From Asparagopsis taxiformis (taxonomy: Eukaryota > Rhodophyta > Florideophyceae > Bonnemaisoniales > Bonnemaisoniaceae): a stretch of DNA of 64,000 nucleotides. The stretch lies in the NCBI GenBank assembly GCA_030407315.1, contig JALQPE010001895.1, positions 93,267-157,266 on the forward strand. The letters run 5' to 3'. Positions 61,933-64,000 of the stretch are shown here, one piece after another. The notes beneath the pieces were generated by a model. The model was not told the DNA's origin. It saw only the letters and a list, made by a program, of their open reading frames with translations, and did not search any database. Every line of letters begins with the position of its first letter. Position 1 is the first letter of the stretch. Position numbers and translations under genes: made by a program.

Positions 61933-62877
61933 ATGGAAGAGAACACACTCCAGGCCATCGCAGCCGACGTCGGTCTCGCCCCACACCTCGACCCGAGCAC
62001 CACAGCCCCGGCCGACCCCAACGAGTTCGCCAAATTCAAAGTAGACCAGGAAAGGCTGTGTCTCCTCATACTAGCCAGCACACCGGAATTTATTGCCACA
62101 CGTCTATCCAACGACGCCCTCACCTCCCCGCCCTACCTACTCACATCACACATTCTCAATCAAATCAAAGACTCTGTATCCCTGCCGCATGAACTCCTAG
62201 AGGAACGCGCAAGATCCATCACCCTCGACCCGGGCATGGAACTTTACGCGTACTTAGCCAAACACGACGCGATGCGCATCGAGATGCGTAATGCCCAATA
62301 CTCCGGAATCGATTCCGAGAGTACCACAATCAAATTATTACTCCCAGGTCTGGATCAAAATCATGACTACCGCACCGCACACGACCTCCTAACGTTGGAC
62401 CCCCAACAAACATCTCAGATGTCATCATACGACTACGACGCATGGAAGCGAACGTCAAAACCCGCACATCGGCAGCACAAACCAACCACTCACACAATAC
62501 CTACCACACACAGTACCCGATTCCACGCCAACCCAGACGCCGCATCCACAACAAATGGTTCACATACCACCGCTCCTACACACACAACACGCACGAGTGC
62601 CGCGCCCGCCCCAGACCATATAAACCAGCGCGCCAACAACACAAGACCATCGCGAACAAGCCCTTCACGCACGAAAAACACACACATTCCACCCGGACGA
62701 CTACACGAGGACACAGAGACCTTCGCGGACTCCCAAAGCAACATCGATGTGTCCGAGCCCGGTAAGTCCTACGTACTAGACTCCGGAGCCCTCCCATCCC
62801 ACGTATCATCACCTGCACCACACATGACCCGTTGCTCCACTCCCCGCTTCACCAAAACAGCCGCTAACCGCCTATAA
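61933..62877 (+). CDS. Copia gag and start of protease, 314 residues
   Basis: Residues about 1-165 form a helical gag core of the UBN2/copia kind (FKVDQERLCLLILASTPEF, LLTSHILNQIKDS, KLLLPGLDQNHDY). A Thr/His/Arg-rich nucleic-acid-binding linker follows; no CCHC knuckle is visible. The protease begins at YVLDSGALPSH, with the aspartyl active-site triad DSG, then an in-frame TAA ends the frame early. ATG 61933 is the first in-frame ATG after a stop at 61831-61833. Confidence 0.75.
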   Translation: MEENTLQAIAADVGLAPHLDPSTTAPADPNEFAKFKVDQERLCLLILASTPEFIATRLSNDALTSPPYLLTSHILNQIKDSVSLPHELLEERARSITLDPGMELYAYLAKHDAMRIEMRNAQYSGIDSESTTIKLLLPGLDQNHDYRTAHDLLTLDPQQTSQMSSYDYDAWKRTSKPAHRQHKPTTHTIPTTHSTRFHANPDAASTTNGSHTTAPTHTTRTSAAPAPDHINQRANNTRPSRTSPSRTKNTHIPPGRLHEDTETFADSQSNIDVSEPGKSYVLDSGALPSHVSSPAPHMTRCSTPRFTKTAANRL

Positions 62878-63495
62878 CCCATCACCCACACCGGCCCACT
62901 ACAGATACGAGCGAAGAACACAACGCTTAACATCCCCTACGCCGTATGTTCCCCGTCCATAGGCCACAAACTCTTAGCTGTCCACTCTATAGCCGTCAAC
63001 CACGGCAACGTCACATTCACTCCCACAGCAGCTTTCCTTCGCCCCCACGGAAGCAGAAACCAAATAAAACTGGCAGAATTCCATAACGGGCTGTACACCT
63101 TCCACGAGGTCATCCCCCCACGTGCAACACAGCCCGAGCGACGCGCAACGCACCATCCAACTCCCCCCCGCCCTCACCCGCAACGTCATCCACCACCAAC
63201 CGCCGCCCAATACCAGACACACCTGCTCAAAACACGCGGAGAAAGAAAAAGATCCAATGGGACAGACCATGGAGGACCAAACCCAAGGCACCCCGCCCCA
63301 CAAAAGACCAAAATAAATCCCAGTCACCCACAGTCGCTGCCCCCCCGAAAACATATCAACCCCCTCCCCGGCCACCACCACAACCTATTCTCAGCGGCGT
63401 CGTTCCACCTCCACCCAACCCTCCGCCAAAATCGCCACCAGACCAAAACCGAACACCACACCACGACTGAACACTCCACAGAGAGCACCCCCTGA
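62878..63495 (+). pseudogene. Copia protease remainder and start of pre-integrase, cut off by a stop
   Basis: The same frame stays open from the TAA at 62875-62877 to a TGA at 63493. Its first part reads like the second half of a copia protease (IPYAVCSPSIGHKLLAVHSIAV, then GNVTF) and then NGLYTF, the usual start of the pre-integrase region. The rest is Pro/His-rich and degenerate or lineage-specific. The stop is either a mutation or a read-through site. Confidence 0.6.
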
Positions 63496-63639
63496 CACCA
63501 ACCAACGCCTACCCCCTCTCTTCAAACGAACGCCAACATCTAAAAACACCCCAAAAACACCCACTCACGCAGAGACACCTGTACTACCTCAACCCGTACC
63601 ACTCACCCCCACCGCACCGACACCCAAGCCACCGCCGAC

Positions 63640-63925
63640 GTCACACCGCGACTTACATCTCCAACAGGCACACGCCAACCCTCGCACCATACACAAAATG
63701 TGCGAGCACCGTATGCTCCCCGTCCTCGCAAACAATGACGACAGCGCCACACCCAAATTCACATGCAGCGCGTGCGCGATAGCCAAAATACGCAAAGCCC
63801 CACACGAACCGACCAATCATGTCATACCACGGAGTGGTCTGCCCTGGTGGGGTCGTGTCGACATCTTATTGGACGACCCCGGTTCGGGAAAACCAATGGA
63901 AAAAGCCTCGATGTACCTCGTGTAG
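63640..63925 (+). pseudogene. Copia pre-integrase zinc finger and integrase start, different frame
   Basis: The frame around ATG 63698 carries HANPRTIHKM followed by CSACAIAKIRKAPH, the H-x6-H ... C-x2-C finger of retroviral-type integrases. Then WWGRVDILLDDPGSG follows, where the first catalytic Asp of the core would lie. It is shifted relative to the upstream frame and ends at a TAG (63923-63925), well before a full integrase core. Confidence 0.65.
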
Positions 63926-64000
63926 GACCAGCCGGGATGGCGATCGCTAAGGGAGTCTAGAATTGCCAGCCGTGTCAGGGCGAGGTGAACCGGATCGCGC

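Larger units (their letters stand above)
61801..64000 (+). mobile_element. Ty1/copia LTR retrotransposon, decayed, running off the right edge
   Basis: Order of parts: primer-binding site, gag with a UBN2-like core, copia protease motif DSGA, a same-frame continuation after one stop, then a pre-integrase zinc finger (H-x6-H ... C-x2-C) in another frame. This gag-pro-int order is that of Ty1/copia elements (integrase before reverse transcriptase). At least one stop and one frameshift separate the parts, so this copy is probably not autonomous. Reverse transcriptase and RNase H should follow beyond 64000. The strand is very C/A-rich, unlike neighbouring genes. Confidence 0.85.

Overview
This window looks like nuclear DNA of a compact, intron-poor eukaryote, most likely a red alga (Rhodophyta). 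About 28 protein genes lie on both strands. Nearly all are single open frames; one intron with good GT/AG signals is reconstructed. Several genes have plant-lineage relatives: a HIRAN/RING RAD5 translocase, a plant-type M1 aminopeptidase and an organelle AAA ATPase. Others are eukaryote-specific: VPS60/CHMP5, TEX261/SVP26, TMEM62, LCMT1 and SLC35D. There is a eukaryotic 71-nt tRNA-Gly, AATAAA-type poly(A) signals, a carbohydrate sulfotransferase next to a glycosyltransferase, and a Ty1/copia element. The red-alga assignment is inference. Eukaryotic and nuclear is close to certain.

Layout. 0-10 kb holds an amidohydrolase, a secreted TIG/beta-propeller protein, VPS60, a Golgi-type glycosyltransferase-like protein and a membrane sulfotransferase. 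10-18 kb holds a RAD5-like DNA repair translocase, a TMEM62-like phosphoesterase and serine hydroxymethyltransferase, all on the minus strand. 18.6-25 kb is a cluster of unusual low-complexity proteins. Two clearly share an undescribed domain of about 90 residues, a third may be a diverged relative, and a prefoldin-like gene and a 58-residue ORF lie among them. 26-36 kb is a dense housekeeping block: isoaspartyl peptidase, ankyrin protein, M20 peptidase, SVP26, an orphan, LCMT1, a WD40-like protein and a nucleotide-sugar transporter. 37.8-39.3 kb holds a two-exon amino-acid transporter. 42-48.6 kb holds two further, membrane-anchored paralogues of the TIG/beta-propeller protein. 49-58.4 kb holds a DDX3/DED1 helicase, an M1 aminopeptidase, an LPAAT-like acyltransferase, tRNA-Gly(GCC) and an AAA ATPase. 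58.4-61.8 kb has no convincing gene. From about 61.8 kb to the right edge there is a decayed copia retrotransposon whose primer-binding site matches the anticodon arm of initiator tRNA-Met.

Functional links. The glycosyltransferase, sulfotransferase, nucleotide-sugar transporter and the three secreted or anchored sugar-dehydrogenase-like propeller proteins fit synthesis and remodelling of a sulfated extracellular matrix. VPS60 and SVP26 belong to membrane traffic. LCMT1 belongs to PP2A control. The best candidates for something undescribed are the 18.6-24.9 kb gene cluster and the TIG-propeller-TIG family.
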